This document shows, in pieces, positions 24,922 to 33,016 of a DNA stretch of 64,000 nucleotides (the first letter of the stretch is position 1; the number at the start of each line of letters is the position of its first letter). Location of the stretch: positions 145,442 through 209,441 of the forward strand of contig CAYVAT010000001.1 of the NCBI GenBank assembly GCA_964449165.1. The letters run 5' to 3'. The notes under the pieces were generated by a model. That model was not told where the DNA came from, ran no database searches, and saw nothing but the letters and a program-made list of their open reading frames with translations. Both the position numbers and the translations under genes were made by a program. This DNA comes from CAYSCW01 sp964449165. GTDB taxonomy: Bacteria > Acidobacteriota > Aminicenantia > Aminicenantales > Aminicenantaceae.

Positions 24922-27078
24922 TTATTCCTTTTGCGCTTTCAGCACTCTTATTGCTTCTTCAAAATGCTTTTTAGCTATGGCAAATCCTTTTATTTTCTCC
25001 TCACTTAGTTTTCCCTTAAATTTTTCAATAAATTCTTTTACAGCCTGCATAGATGCACGTCTAACCATTGCTTCTATATCTGCACCTGTCCAGTCTTTTG
25101 TTTCTTGGGCCAGTTCAATAAGATTTACATTTTTTGCTAATGGTCTGCCTTTTGTATGAATCATAAGGATCTCAATCCTTGCCTTTTGATCGGGAATGGG
25201 TAATTCCAAGATAAGGTCGAATCTTCCAGCACGAAGTACTGCCGGATCAACGATGTCTATCCTGTTAGTGGCGGCAAGCACTATCACTCCCTTTAATTCT
25301 TCTATCCCATCCAATTCTGCAAGGAACTGACTGATGACTCGTTCTGTGACCCGGGTGGTATCTCCAAGAGTTCCCCTCTGAGGAACAAGAGCATCTATTT
25401 CGTCAAAAAATAAGATGCAGGGGGATGCTTGTTTAGCTTTTTTGAAGACCTCTCTTACCCCTCTTTCGCTTTCTCCGACATATTTACTCATAAGAGAAGG
25501 CCCACTGACTGCAATGAAATTTACCTCACTTTCATTGGCTGCAGCCTTAACGATTAAAGTCTTTCCTGTTCCTGGAGGGCCATGAAGGATTATTCCCTTG
25601 GGAGGATTTGTTTTTGCTTTTGCAAAAATTTCAGGATACTTAAGAGGCCACTCTACTGCTTCTATTAGTTCATCTTTTATATTTTGTAAGCCGCCTACAT
25701 CTTCCCATTTAACATCAGGGACTTCCACAAAAACCTCGCGAATTGCCGAAGGGCCTACTTCTTTTAAAGCTTCCATGAAATCATCCGTGGTTACTTCTAG
25801 TTCCAGAAGAGTATCGTAAGGAATTTCCTCTAATTCAAAATTGACTTTGGGCAAGATCTTTCTCAATGAAGTCATGGCTGCTTCCCGAGCAAGGGCTTCC
25901 AAGTCCGCCCCTACAAAGCCATGAGTGATAGAAGCAAGTTTCTCTAAATCCACATCATCAGAGAGAGGCATGCCCCGTGTGTGAATCTGGATTATTTCCA
26001 GTCGAGCATTCTTATCTGGTATAGGAATACTTATTTCTCTGTCGAAGCGGCCTGGTCTTCTCAACGCTGGATCCACAGCATTTGGAATATTGGTAGCAGC
26101 AATTACAATAACTTGGCCTCTTGACTCAAGCCCATCCATAAGGGATAAAAGCTGAGCAACTACTCTCCGTTCTACCTGTTTCTCTGCTCCCATATCTTCG
26201 CGCTTGGGAGCAATAGACTCAATCTCATCCAGAAATATTATGGCTGGGGCATGAGCCTGAGCATTATCAAATAGACTTCTTAACCTGGCCTCACTCTCTC
26301 CATAAAACTTGCCCATGATCTCAGGCCCACTTATGCTGGTAAAATAGGCATCGGTCTCATTGGCTACTGCCCTGGCAATCAAAGTTTTTCCGCAACCTGG
26401 AGGACCATACAGAAAAACTCCTTTGGGAGGCTCGATTCCTAATCTCTCAAAGACCTGAGGATATTTCAAAGGAAGCTCAATCATCTCTCTAATCCTCTGA
26501 ATCTCCTTATCTAAGCCACCGATATCCTCATAGGACAGTCTAAATCCTCGTCTTCTTTCGGGAACCTCCTCTTCTTTCATTTCTATTAATGTATTTGGTT
26601 GAAGTATAACGGGGAGTCCTTTGGGAACAGTGTTTACCACTCTAAAATCACATGATCGAGTGCCAAATAGATTTGCCCTTACTCTATCTCCAGAAACTAA
26701 AGGCAGACCTTCTAACAAACGTCCAATATACCTTGTATCTCTATCTCCGCGGAGTGAACTGACAGTCATGGGAGATAAAATGACTTTGTTTGCTGGATTA
26801 TATTCTGTCTTTTTAATCCTAATCTTTTCATCCAGCCCTATCTGTCCATTTTCTCGAATAATGCCATCGATTTGGATAATGCCTTTACCTCTGTATTCCA
26901 CGTAAGCTGGCATCACCTTGGCTACAGTCTTTTTTTCCCCTTCTAATTCGATTATGTCCCCTACCGAGGCATCTATTTTTTCCATATCCTTTGGGTCCAA
27001 TCTGGCTATACCTCTTCCCACATCCCTGCTTTCTGCTTCAGCTGCTTTGAGAGTTATTAATTTTGCCTTTTCTGCCAT
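24922..27078 (-). CDS. Cdc48/p97-like double AAA+ ATPase
   Basis: This 718-residue protein has the full Cdc48 layout: an N-terminal double-psi-barrel type domain (about 1-175), D1 with Walker A GPPGCGKT (225-232) and Walker B IIFLDEIE (280-287), and D2 with Walker A GPPGTGKT (500-507). It also has the aromatic pore loop KYVGES and arginine-finger region RPGRFD. Such unfoldases extract or remodel proteins. Its start lies two bases after the stop of the Hsp20 gene. Beside GvpN, a second AAA+ protein in this cluster, it probably remodels vesicle intermediates or removes misfolded GvpA. That role is inferred from location. Confidence 0.93.
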   Translation of the reverse strand: MAEKAKLITLKAAEAESRDVGRGIARLDPKDMEKIDASVGDIIELEGEKKTVAKVMPAYVEYRGKGIIQIDGIIRENGQIGLDEKIRIKKTEYNPANKVILSPMTVSSLRGDRDTRYIGRLLEGLPLVSGDRVRANLFGTRSCDFRVVNTVPKGLPVILQPNTLIEMKEEEVPERRRGFRLSYEDIGGLDKEIQRIREMIELPLKYPQVFERLGIEPPKGVFLYGPPGCGKTLIARAVANETDAYFTSISGPEIMGKFYGESEARLRSLFDNAQAHAPAIIFLDEIESIAPKREDMGAEKQVERRVVAQLLSLMDGLESRGQVIVIAATNIPNAVDPALRRPGRFDREISIPIPDKNARLEIIQIHTRGMPLSDDVDLEKLASITHGFVGADLEALAREAAMTSLRKILPKVNFELEEIPYDTLLELEVTTDDFMEALKEVGPSAIREVFVEVPDVKWEDVGGLQNIKDELIEAVEWPLKYPEIFAKAKTNPPKGIILHGPPGTGKTLIVKAAANESEVNFIAVSGPSLMSKYVGESERGVREVFKKAKQASPCILFFDEIDALVPQRGTLGDTTRVTERVISQFLAELDGIEELKGVIVLAATNRIDIVDPAVLRAGRFDLILELPIPDQKARIEILMIHTKGRPLAKNVNLIELAQETKDWTGADIEAMVRRASMQAVKEFIEKFKGKLSEEKIKGFAIAKKHFEEAIRVLKAQKE

Positions 27079-27080
27079 TT

Positions 27081-27638
27081 TTAGCTTTTCTTACTTTTTG
27101 TGCTTTTCCTACCTGTTTTAATAAGCTTGATCTTTAAAATTCCGTTTTTATAAGATGATTCAATCTTGCCTTTTCTCACCTCTGAAGAGACCAAGATCTC
27201 TTTGGAATATTTTCTATCTCCAGCCTCAGCAGAAAGCTTGAGAATATCACCTCTTAATTCAAAATGGATGTCGTTCTCTGAAACACCGGGAAGTTCGACA
27301 ACTATTAATATATGGTCCTCTTCATCAAAGATATCCACTACAGGCTCTCTCTCTTCTTCTACTACTGGACCCTTGGGTGTTTTCTTGATATTTCCAAAGG
27401 TCTCTATTACAGGCTTGCCTCCAACCATTGTCCTTATACTAAAGCCATACACCCCCTTTATCTCTTTGCCCAGCTTTATCTCACCTTCTTTCTTTATCTC
27501 GCCTTCTGTCTCAGATAATTTGGATGCCATATCAATAAGATTACTAATTCCTTTGAATATACTTCCAAAAGAAATGTGATTGCCTAGATCAAAATCCACT
27601 TTAAATTCCTCTTTTTCTTTCTTTTTTTCTTCACTCAT
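27081..27638 (-). CDS. gvpH: Hsp20-type small chaperone (GvpH-like)
   Basis: The 185-residue protein begins with a charged stretch and an amphipathic segment (HISFGSIFKGISNLIDMASKL) typical of Hsp20-like gas-vesicle proteins. A glycine-rich linker (VYGFSIRTMVGGKP) leads to an alpha-crystallin core: VDIFDEEDHILIVVELPGV, then ILKLSAEAGDRKYSKEIL and YKNGILKIKLIK. It is translated immediately before the Cdc48-like ATPase. Known gvpH products associate with other Gvps and with gvp regulators. This is one of four Hsp20-type genes here. Confidence 0.9.
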   Translation of the reverse strand: MSEEKKKEKEEFKVDFDLGNHISFGSIFKGISNLIDMASKLSETEGEIKKEGEIKLGKEIKGVYGFSIRTMVGGKPVIETFGNIKKTPKGPVVEEEREPVVDIFDEEDHILIVVELPGVSENDIHFELRGDILKLSAEAGDRKYSKEILVSSEVRKGKIESSYKNGILKIKLIKTGRKSTKSKKS

Positions 27639-27760
27639 TTTACTTTACCTCCATAAGCAAATAATTCCTTTACTCCTTGGTATGCTCATCATTTATATTT
27701 TATTTTGTATTTACATAGATCTTCTCTATCTTCTTAGCTTAATATTGGCCGTTTTATGAA

Positions 27761-28138
27761 TCATTTCTTCTCTTTCTTTTTTTCTAACCTATATTTCAAA
27801 GCGGCAGCCTCTATTTCCAAGGTATCATATCTGGAACTCGTTGGTCTGCCCAAAACTCTGGCCCACTCTCTGGCGATTAATTTTTTGGCTATCCCATGGA
27901 TTGTAGCCATATTCATGGAGATATGGACTTTCTTTGTCTTACTTCTTGGGAAGAGCTTATACTGACTCCAGCCTACTTCTTCAAGTGAATTTTGTTTATA
28001 ATGTCGCTTTATATGCTGGGCGGGAATTTTATGAAAATATAAATCTAAATCTTTTTCCTGACGAAGTTCATCCTCATTTTTCTGTTTGAAATCAGATGCG
28101 CTTTTCTCCCGTGAAGGAGACGTTTCTCTCTTCTGCAT
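27761..28138 (-). CDS. Uncharacterised basic protein of the gas-vesicle cluster
   Basis: I do not recognise this 125-residue protein. The first 45 residues are charged and probably disordered. The rest contains KKVHISMNMATIHGIAKKL, REWARVLGRPTSSRYDTLE and a final helix ending in lysines. A polar start, an H-x-x-M stretch and a long C-terminal helix are features it shares loosely with the product of the next gene upstream (28266-28658), so the two may be distant paralogues. It lies between the AbrB-type regulator and the Hsp20 gene. The strand, spacing and lysine-rich composition suggest a vesicle-associated or regulatory protein. Confidence 0.6.
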   Translation of the reverse strand: MQKRETSPSREKSASDFKQKNEDELRQEKDLDLYFHKIPAQHIKRHYKQNSLEEVGWSQYKLFPRSKTKKVHISMNMATIHGIAKKLIAREWARVLGRPTSSRYDTLEIEAAALKYRLEKKKEKK

Positions 28139-28265
28139 CTTTTTCTATGAAGTTGCTAATCCCCTTGATTACCTAAAATAACGAGTGATTACGTTTTTTA
28201 AGGGATATGCTCTTTGTTTTAGAATTCTTTCTGGTCTTTAATGAAGATATTTTTTGTTTGAGGAA

Positions 28266-28658
28266 TCAATACTCCCAGTCTACTTTCTGCATATTCCCGT
28301 TAATTTTTTTCTTCTTTTCATCTTTTTTCTCATTTTTCTCTTTCAACAGTTCCTCTATTCCCTTTTTTCCTACCTTGGCTGAATTTTTTTGCAGATCATA
28401 CATGCGTGCTTTTGTCTCTTTCCACGTAGCTGCAATGGATTTCACCCTCCGCCCTAAAGTCGAACCATATCTCTCGAGTCTTTCTTTTTCCCTAGCCAGT
28501 ATGTACATTTCCAGATGGCAGTGATCTTTGCTCTTGGGTTTGGAATAAAGTTGTAGCCTTTCACTGTTGGGAGGTATACCCCTCCTCTTTTGCTTATGCT
28601 TGCCTTTGTTCTCGAGTTCCCAAGGAGCAAATTCGCTTATTTCATTTTCTGATTTCAT
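28266..28658 (-). CDS. Uncharacterised basic coiled-coil protein of the gas-vesicle cluster
   Basis: This 130-residue protein has a good ribosome-binding site (AGAGGTG seven bases before ATG). The N-terminal 45 residues are polar and lysine-rich. Then HLEMYILAREKERLERYGSTL begins a long helix with RRVKSIAATWKETKARM, and the chain ends in a highly charged lysine tail. No family is recognised with confidence. It may correspond to one of the less conserved Gvp accessory proteins. It follows the AbrB-type gene by 18 bp and is surely in the same transcript. Confidence 0.65.
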   Translation of the reverse strand: MKSENEISEFAPWELENKGKHKQKRRGIPPNSERLQLYSKPKSKDHCHLEMYILAREKERLERYGSTLGRRVKSIAATWKETKARMYDLQKNSAKVGKKGIEELLKEKNEKKDEKKKKINGNMQKVDWEY

Positions 28659-28676
28659 GATTAAACACCTCTCTTC

Positions 28677-28880
28677 TCAATTTCGGTCATGATTTTTATT
28701 TTTTAAAAAAGGGCTTAGCCCTTTTTTGTAAGCTCTAATATTAATCTGAGCTAATCGGGTTCCTTGTACTCTGATCTCAACTAACTGCCCCTTTTTTAAC
28801 TGAGCTTCTTTTCTAATATTTTGAGGAATGGCAATCCGGCCTTCTTTGTCAATCCTGGATAATCCTTTTACTAACGCCAT
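28677..28880 (-). CDS. AbrB/SpoVT-type DNA-binding protein
   Basis: The ribosome-binding site AAGGAGG is eight bases before ATG 28880, which is preferred over the upstream GTG and ATG; this gives 67 residues. The first 48 residues (VKGLSRIDKEGRIAIPQNIR, KEAQLKKGQLVEIRV) are a swapped-hairpin AbrB domain that dimerises and binds DNA. A short basic tail follows. Sitting inside the gvp cluster between gvpN and the small basic genes, it is a candidate autoregulator of the cluster. AbrB domains also occur as antitoxins, but no toxin gene is adjacent. Confidence 0.82.
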   Translation of the reverse strand: MALVKGLSRIDKEGRIAIPQNIRKEAQLKKGQLVEIRVQGTRLAQINIRAYKKGLSPFLKNKNHDRN

Positions 28881-28940
28881 ACTCATCACCTCCTTAAAAG
28901 CTAGGTCTTTTTGTCATTTGATTATATTTTTTTCTTTTGA

Positions 28941-29861
28941 TCAGCAATATTTGTCTATTAATCCGTCTAGTGTTTGTCTCACTTTGTTTTGATGAGTTTT
29001 TGAGCCTATTCTGCTGGCTGCCGAAGCTAATATATCCAATACTGTCTCTCTGAAAATCGGATTGTCCTTAGAGACAGCTCCTTTCCTTACTTTTAAAGTT
29101 TTTGCAACCATTATCGCGCTTCGTATAGAAGGCGTATATTCACATTTGCCCGATTCTCTAAATGCTCTCACAATGTCAATAATTTTTGCTGATTCTTTTT
29201 TGGGAAGGCCGCTCTTTGCCTGGATAATCGCTATCTCTGTCTCCTTGTTGAAGTGATCCAAATCTATGGTGATCATTCTATCTCGAAGGGCATCCTGTGT
29301 TCTGTAGACTCCTGCATACTCCTCAGGATTAGAGGTGAATATAGCCGTGAAATGAGGATCAACCTTCAGGTAATTTTCCTCTCCTCGGACATTGGGCAGA
29401 TCTAACATTTTCTCCTGGAGAACGGAAAGCAAAGTGTTATTGGCTTCAGGCCGGGAACGAGTAAATTCGTCATAGATAAGGGTAAATCCGTATTTGCAGG
29501 CAACTGTCAGACGATTATCAACCCAACGCCTTTGCATATCCTCTTCGGTTTTTAGAACTGAATGAATAAAGTTGTCCACGACTTTCCTCATCCTGTAGCC
29601 ATATTCTCCCCCTATTAAATCAGATGAAGAGAACTCGTCATCTCCATGAATCATCATAACCGGTCGCCTCAATTTAGAGGCTAAATGCATAGCTAAGGTA
29701 GTCTTTCCCGTTCCTGAGGTCCCTCTGAAATGTACTGGAAAACCAGCGCCGATATAGGCGAGTGCTCTTTCTGTGATTTTTTTTACCTCATTCGTCTCCA
29801 CAAAATGAGACAGAGGTCTAGGCTCCAGAACAGTAATAGCTTCTTCTAATTCAAAGGCCAT
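28941..29861 (-). CDS. gvpN: Gas vesicle protein GvpN, MoxR-type AAA+ ATPase
   Basis: The 306-residue protein has Walker A GTSGTGKTT near residue 44, Walker B LIYDEFTRS near 130, and sensor 1 AIFTSNPEEYAG, matching GvpN throughout. GvpN is an ATPase needed for vesicles to grow to full length, probably by acting on the GvpA or GvpC shell. The start follows TCAGGGAGGAAGACAA, a strong ribosome-binding site. In the classic cyanobacterial order gvpA-gvpC-gvpN it would be the third gene; here the gene between gvpA and gvpN is the coiled-coil protein at 30252-30722. Confidence 0.95.
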   Translation of the reverse strand: MAFELEEAITVLEPRPLSHFVETNEVKKITERALAYIGAGFPVHFRGTSGTGKTTLAMHLASKLRRPVMMIHGDDEFSSSDLIGGEYGYRMRKVVDNFIHSVLKTEEDMQRRWVDNRLTVACKYGFTLIYDEFTRSRPEANNTLLSVLQEKMLDLPNVRGEENYLKVDPHFTAIFTSNPEEYAGVYRTQDALRDRMITIDLDHFNKETEIAIIQAKSGLPKKESAKIIDIVRAFRESGKCEYTPSIRSAIMVAKTLKVRKGAVSKDNPIFRETVLDILASAASRIGSKTHQNKVRQTLDGLIDKYC

Positions 29862-30251
29862 TTGTCTTCCTCCCTGATAAGTAAGTTAGGGTGTAATTCA
29901 CCCCTTTATACAAAATTGATTTAACTTTTTTTTTGACAGCAGCCTCAGAAGTTATAAGTCCACTCCCTCTATTTCCCCCTTACTTCCTGAAGAGGTTGTG
30001 TATATATTGCATCTGATGATGGGGTATACTTTTAAGGTGCCACTCCTCTTTCTTTAGGTTTTAGTTATCGTAGCTTGCTTCCTTCTTCTTACAGGAACTC
30101 TATTCATGCAAACTCTTTAAGATCGGGCTGCTTTTCCTTGACAATAAGAGTACTGAAAGAATAGCCATTCAGCTTCGTTGACACTTGAATGGCAGAGAAA
30201 GAAGGAACAGTCAGCCAATCTATTCATCCGCCACCCTTTTTTGAAATTGAT
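29862..30251. other. Intergenic region upstream of gvpN with one inverted repeat
   Basis: The 390-bp gap holds no gene that I can support. GCCATTCA (30164-30171) and TGAATGGC (30186-30193) are perfect 8-bp arms around a 14-nt loop, about 60 bp after the stop of the coiled-coil gene. In gvp-transcript direction only a weak T-rich stretch follows, so partial termination or RNA processing between the abundant gvpA/gvpC-like message and gvpN is possible. I found no sigma-54 promoter or palindromic operator here. Confidence 0.5.
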
Positions 30252-30722
30252 TCAAGCTTTCTTTTTCCTGGTCTGTTTCTTTTCTTTCTCCTCTTTTTCC
30301 TTTACTCTTATCTTCTTTTTTTGACCAGGGGCTATCCCTGAGACCAGCTCTTGCCAGGCCGCGGCGGCAAAATCTCTGTCTTTTTTAAACTCAGAAATCA
30401 TTTTGCCCACGTCGAGTCTAAATCGTGCTATATTCTGAGCCCTCTCTTTACTCTCTTTTTTGATTCTCGCCATATCTCCATTCCTGAAGTTTTTCAAAGA
30501 CATTTGAACAGCTCCCCTTAAATCATTTACTTTTTTAACTCGTTCCTTGTCCCATGCATTGCAGTTAGCTAAAAATTCAGTCTTCATCTTAGCTCTTTCT
30601 GCATTCCAATTGCTCTTTGTCTGCTTAATATTTCTTTTCAACTCCCGAATGTGATCGGCCCTTTCCTTATTCATTTCAGAGATTTCATTGGCTAAGTTAG
30701 CAAATTCATTTGCCCATACCAT
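30252..30722 (-). CDS. Coiled-coil protein in the gvpC position
   Basis: The 156-residue protein is almost entirely helical, with recurring K/AER segments (near residues 19, 41, 59, 92) and aromatic residues at 39, 57, 79 and 112, then a lysine/glutamate-rich tail. Loose repeats of about 20-40 residues can be followed but are not exact. It lies between gvpA and gvpN, exactly where gvpC stands in cyanobacteria. GvpC is a repetitive helical protein that coats the vesicle and strengthens it. I therefore propose a GvpC-like coat protein; no GvpC-type consensus is directly visible. Confidence 0.65.
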   Translation of the reverse strand: MVWANEFANLANEISEMNKERADHIRELKRNIKQTKSNWNAERAKMKTEFLANCNAWDKERVKKVNDLRGAVQMSLKNFRNGDMARIKKESKERAQNIARFRLDVGKMISEFKKDRDFAAAAWQELVSGIAPGQKKKIRVKEKEEKEKKQTRKKKA

Positions 30723-30865
30723 TTTCTTACTCCTTTTTTCTAAATGGTTTGATGAGAAGACGTGCTCAGGATGAAGTGAGTTACTCTATAGAGGGGACAG
30801 AGTCTTTTCATTTGCGCCTCTATACTCCCAAGGACATCTCACACTTTTCCGAGCTTGGCTTATAC

Positions 30866-31069
30866 TTAAGCCGCTGCTGTGAGACCTACTGCTTCAGCAT
30901 ACTTCAAGAAGGTCTCAACGGATGCGGTAACGATCCTGGCTTCAATAGCCAAGAGCTCGATGCCCACGAGAGAAGCTCTCACCCAGGCGTCGACGACTAT
31001 TCCCTTATCCAGGATTCTGTCAACCACTTCAACCAAGCTGGAGGATGCGATTGTCTTTTCCACGGCCAT
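30866..31069 (-). CDS. gvpA: Major gas vesicle structural protein GvpA
   Basis: The 67-residue protein is a near-canonical GvpA: MAVEKTIASSSLVEVVDRI, then LDKGIVVDAWVRASLVGIEL and EARIVTASVETFLKYAEAVG. These hydrophobic strands and helices polymerise into the ribbed, gas-permeable shell. The ribosome-binding site AAAGGAGGTGACAAAG is the strongest in the cluster, as expected for the most abundant product. Only one canonical copy is present. It follows the 51-residue-repeat gene by 39 bp, so transcription probably begins at the sigma-54-like promoter near 31884. Confidence 0.97.
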   Translation of the reverse strand: MAVEKTIASSSLVEVVDRILDKGIVVDAWVRASLVGIELLAIEARIVTASVETFLKYAEAVGLTAAA

Positions 31070-31108
31070 TCTTTGTCACCTCCTTTCTAGCTGTTATTCC
31101 GCTTTCTA

Positions 31109-31774
31109 TTATTTTGCTAAAGGGGCGCGGTATTCCCCTTTACTCTCAATGGCAATGACCTTACGCCATTGATGACTTATTTCATCCTTTATTCTTTCAA
31201 ACTCTTCTAAAATTTCATCTGCCGCACAGATTTCTTCTTGATGCTCAATATGAAAGGCTTTTATCATTGCCTTAAAATCTTTAATCCTTACCTCAGGTCC
31301 TTTTTCCAGTAGTCTTCGTAGTGCTGCCACCAACTGTTTCTGATCTCGGTGGAAATTTTTAAGCATTCGACTGAAGTTTCTTTCTCTTTCTTTTGGATAT
31401 TCCATCATTTTCTTCCGCAAAAGTTCGAATTCCTTCGGAGTGCAGGGAGTTTTCCCTGAAAGTATCTTTCTGAGCTTGTCTACAATCTCTTCCTCTTCCT
31501 TGCAAAATTTCTCTATCATTTGGGTAATTTCCTTTTCTCTTTTGGCCTGCTGGATTTGAATATCGGCGATCATAGCATCAAAGTCTTTTTTCCTTAGACT
31601 TTGGTTCTTGGCTAAAATTTCCTTTAACCTATCAGCCATCTTGGTCTGTTCTTCATAAAAAATTTTAACATTCTGGACGACTTGTCTTATTAACGATGTG
31701 ACTGCTTTTACCTTTTTTTCGTATGAATTTACTATTTCTTTTGAAATAATGAAGAATTCCTCTTGCTCTCTCAT
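31109..31774 (-). CDS. Helical protein with three exact-length 51-residue repeats, first gene of the gvpA operon
   Basis: Of the 221 residues, 50-100, 101-151 and 152-202 align as three repeats of 51 residues without a single gap. Each begins L-[KR]-x-[IL]-L, has K-[DE]-F at repeat positions 14-16, and an F at position 41 in a charged helical background. A 49-residue helical head and a 19-residue tail flank them. I know no family with this repeat. Repetitive helical proteins next to gvpA are typical of GvpC-type coat proteins, although the position before gvpA is unusual. It is the first gene after the sigma-54-like promoter and so probably as strongly expressed as gvpA. Confidence 0.85.
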   Translation of the reverse strand: MREQEEFFIISKEIVNSYEKKVKAVTSLIRQVVQNVKIFYEEQTKMADRLKEILAKNQSLRKKDFDAMIADIQIQQAKREKEITQMIEKFCKEEEEIVDKLRKILSGKTPCTPKEFELLRKKMMEYPKERERNFSRMLKNFHRDQKQLVAALRRLLEKGPEVRIKDFKAMIKAFHIEHQEEICAADEILEEFERIKDEISHQWRKVIAIESKGEYRAPLAK

Positions 31775-31868
31775 TTCCTGCTAATCTTGAGAAATCGTAT
31801 CCACTCCGTTTTTATTTATCCTTCTCGTTTCATCATGTGAAAATGACATAAGTAGGAGATGTTAAGTC

Positions 31869-31884
31869 TGCAATTTTTATGCCA
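31869..31884 (-). promoter_or_regulatory. Sigma-54 promoter of the gvpA operon
   Basis: On the minus strand the sequence is TGGCAT-AAAAA-TTGCA, a full match to the -24/-12 consensus with correct spacing. The expected start of transcription lies about 80 bp before the ATG at 31774. A palindromic operator (31966-31983) stands 92 bp upstream. Confidence 0.78.
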
Positions 31885-31965
31885 ATTTTTTTTATTAAAA
31901 ATAGGGATATGATCGGTCATTAACAGGAAGGAAACAATAGAAAAGATGACTATCTCGATTTAAAC

Positions 31966-31983
31966 TATGTAATTTTTTCCATA
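31966..31983 (-). promoter_or_regulatory. 18-bp palindromic operator (UAS copy 3)
   Basis: TATGTAA-TTTT-TTCCATA matches the consensus with one substitution, and has the same AAAC flank as the other copies. It lies 92 bp upstream of the -24 element of the gvpA-operon promoter, a typical enhancer position for an NtrC-type activator. Confidence 0.65.
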
Positions 31984-32068
31984 TTTATGGTTTTTTTTCA
32001 ATACACCGTTCTTGAAATTCATTGTCTTAAAATTTCATTATGTTTTTTCATTTATTTTAAAGAAAAAG

Positions 32069-32872
32069 TTAGGGCATTTTCTTTTCTTCCCATTTTTTTG
32101 CCAAATTTTGTGCATCATCGACCCAATACTTCAGCTTGTTTTCCCAGTATTCACGCCGTTTCAGAATCCAATCTGCAAATTGAGTAGAAGATCCACTTAC
32201 TTTTTTTCCATTGATATACAGCTCTTCAGCATTTTCTGGACCCCATTTATAGCTGTGGAGAGTATAAAATAATAGAGAAGCTTGATCTTTAACGCCTTTC
32301 CATTCCCAAAAATTAATAAGGCTGTTTAAATAATAAAGTCCTCCCGTTAAATTAATTATGGGATTGAAAATTAAATTCTTATCATAACCGGGATATCCCA
32401 TTTCGGTTAATATGTTCCATGCCCTGTAATCCATCCATTGGGTCAGTCCTTTAGCACCCACCTCAGAAATAGCTTTGGGATCTCCTCTGCTTTCCTTCTC
32501 TAACCAAGCTAAAATCAGAGGAGCATTGAGTCCCTTATTCCCATATTTTTCATCTGTCATCACAATTAATTGAATACAGTCTTGTTTCTCCTTGTTTGTG
32601 AATTTCTCATCATGATCTCTGATTAATTCCCAAAAGCAAAGGGCAATAGCTTTTTGTCTTAGGACATCTTTAATAAAATTTCTATTGACCTTTTCCATAA
32701 TCTCCATCTTTTCCATATCCTCTTTTAATCCTTCTCTCTCTGTCCTGGATTTTTTGATTTCTCCGACTAGAAAAAGATTCCAAAGTCCTAATAAAGTCAG
32801 TCCAATAATAAAAAAAGAACAGGGTATGATTATCAATTTTAAACATTTCCTATCTTTTTGTTGCCTGTCCAA
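32069..32872 (-). CDS. Membrane-anchored SLT-type (lytic transglycosylase-like) protein
   Basis: The gene starts at TTG 32872, five bases after GGAGGT. Residues about 12-35 (LIIIPCSFFIIGLTLLGLWN) form one membrane segment, followed by a coiled coil (about 36-65) and a soluble domain. That domain has LAWLEKESRGDPKAIS, then GAKGLTQWM and a tyrosine-rich core NLTGGLYYL, which is the soluble lytic transglycosylase fold with Glu in EKES as likely catalytic acid. It would cleave peptidoglycan from the outer face of the membrane. A paralogue lies directly upstream. Why such enzymes precede gas-vesicle genes is unclear. Confidence 0.8.
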   Translation of the reverse strand: MDRQQKDRKCLKLIIIPCSFFIIGLTLLGLWNLFLVGEIKKSRTEREGLKEDMEKMEIMEKVNRNFIKDVLRQKAIALCFWELIRDHDEKFTNKEKQDCIQLIVMTDEKYGNKGLNAPLILAWLEKESRGDPKAISEVGAKGLTQWMDYRAWNILTEMGYPGYDKNLIFNPIINLTGGLYYLNSLINFWEWKGVKDQASLLFYTLHSYKWGPENAEELYINGKKVSGSSTQFADWILKRREYWENKLKYWVDDAQNLAKKWEEKKMP

Positions 32873-33016
32873 ATCCTACCTCCCTGAATTCCTCCAATTA
32901 AATAGAAAAAATTTTTAAATTAGGTTTTCTTATGATTTCTTCTTCATTTTCTTTTTATTACTTGATGCCTTAGAAATAAAGAAAAAGCTCCCAACAGTAT
33001 CCAAATTATTAAATTT

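Noticed and set aside
29862..30251. Sigma-54 promoter before gvpN, from GTGCCA near 30035
   Set aside because: Its minus-strand reading TGGCAC is not followed by a -12 TTGC at the right spacing, and no palindromic operator is near.
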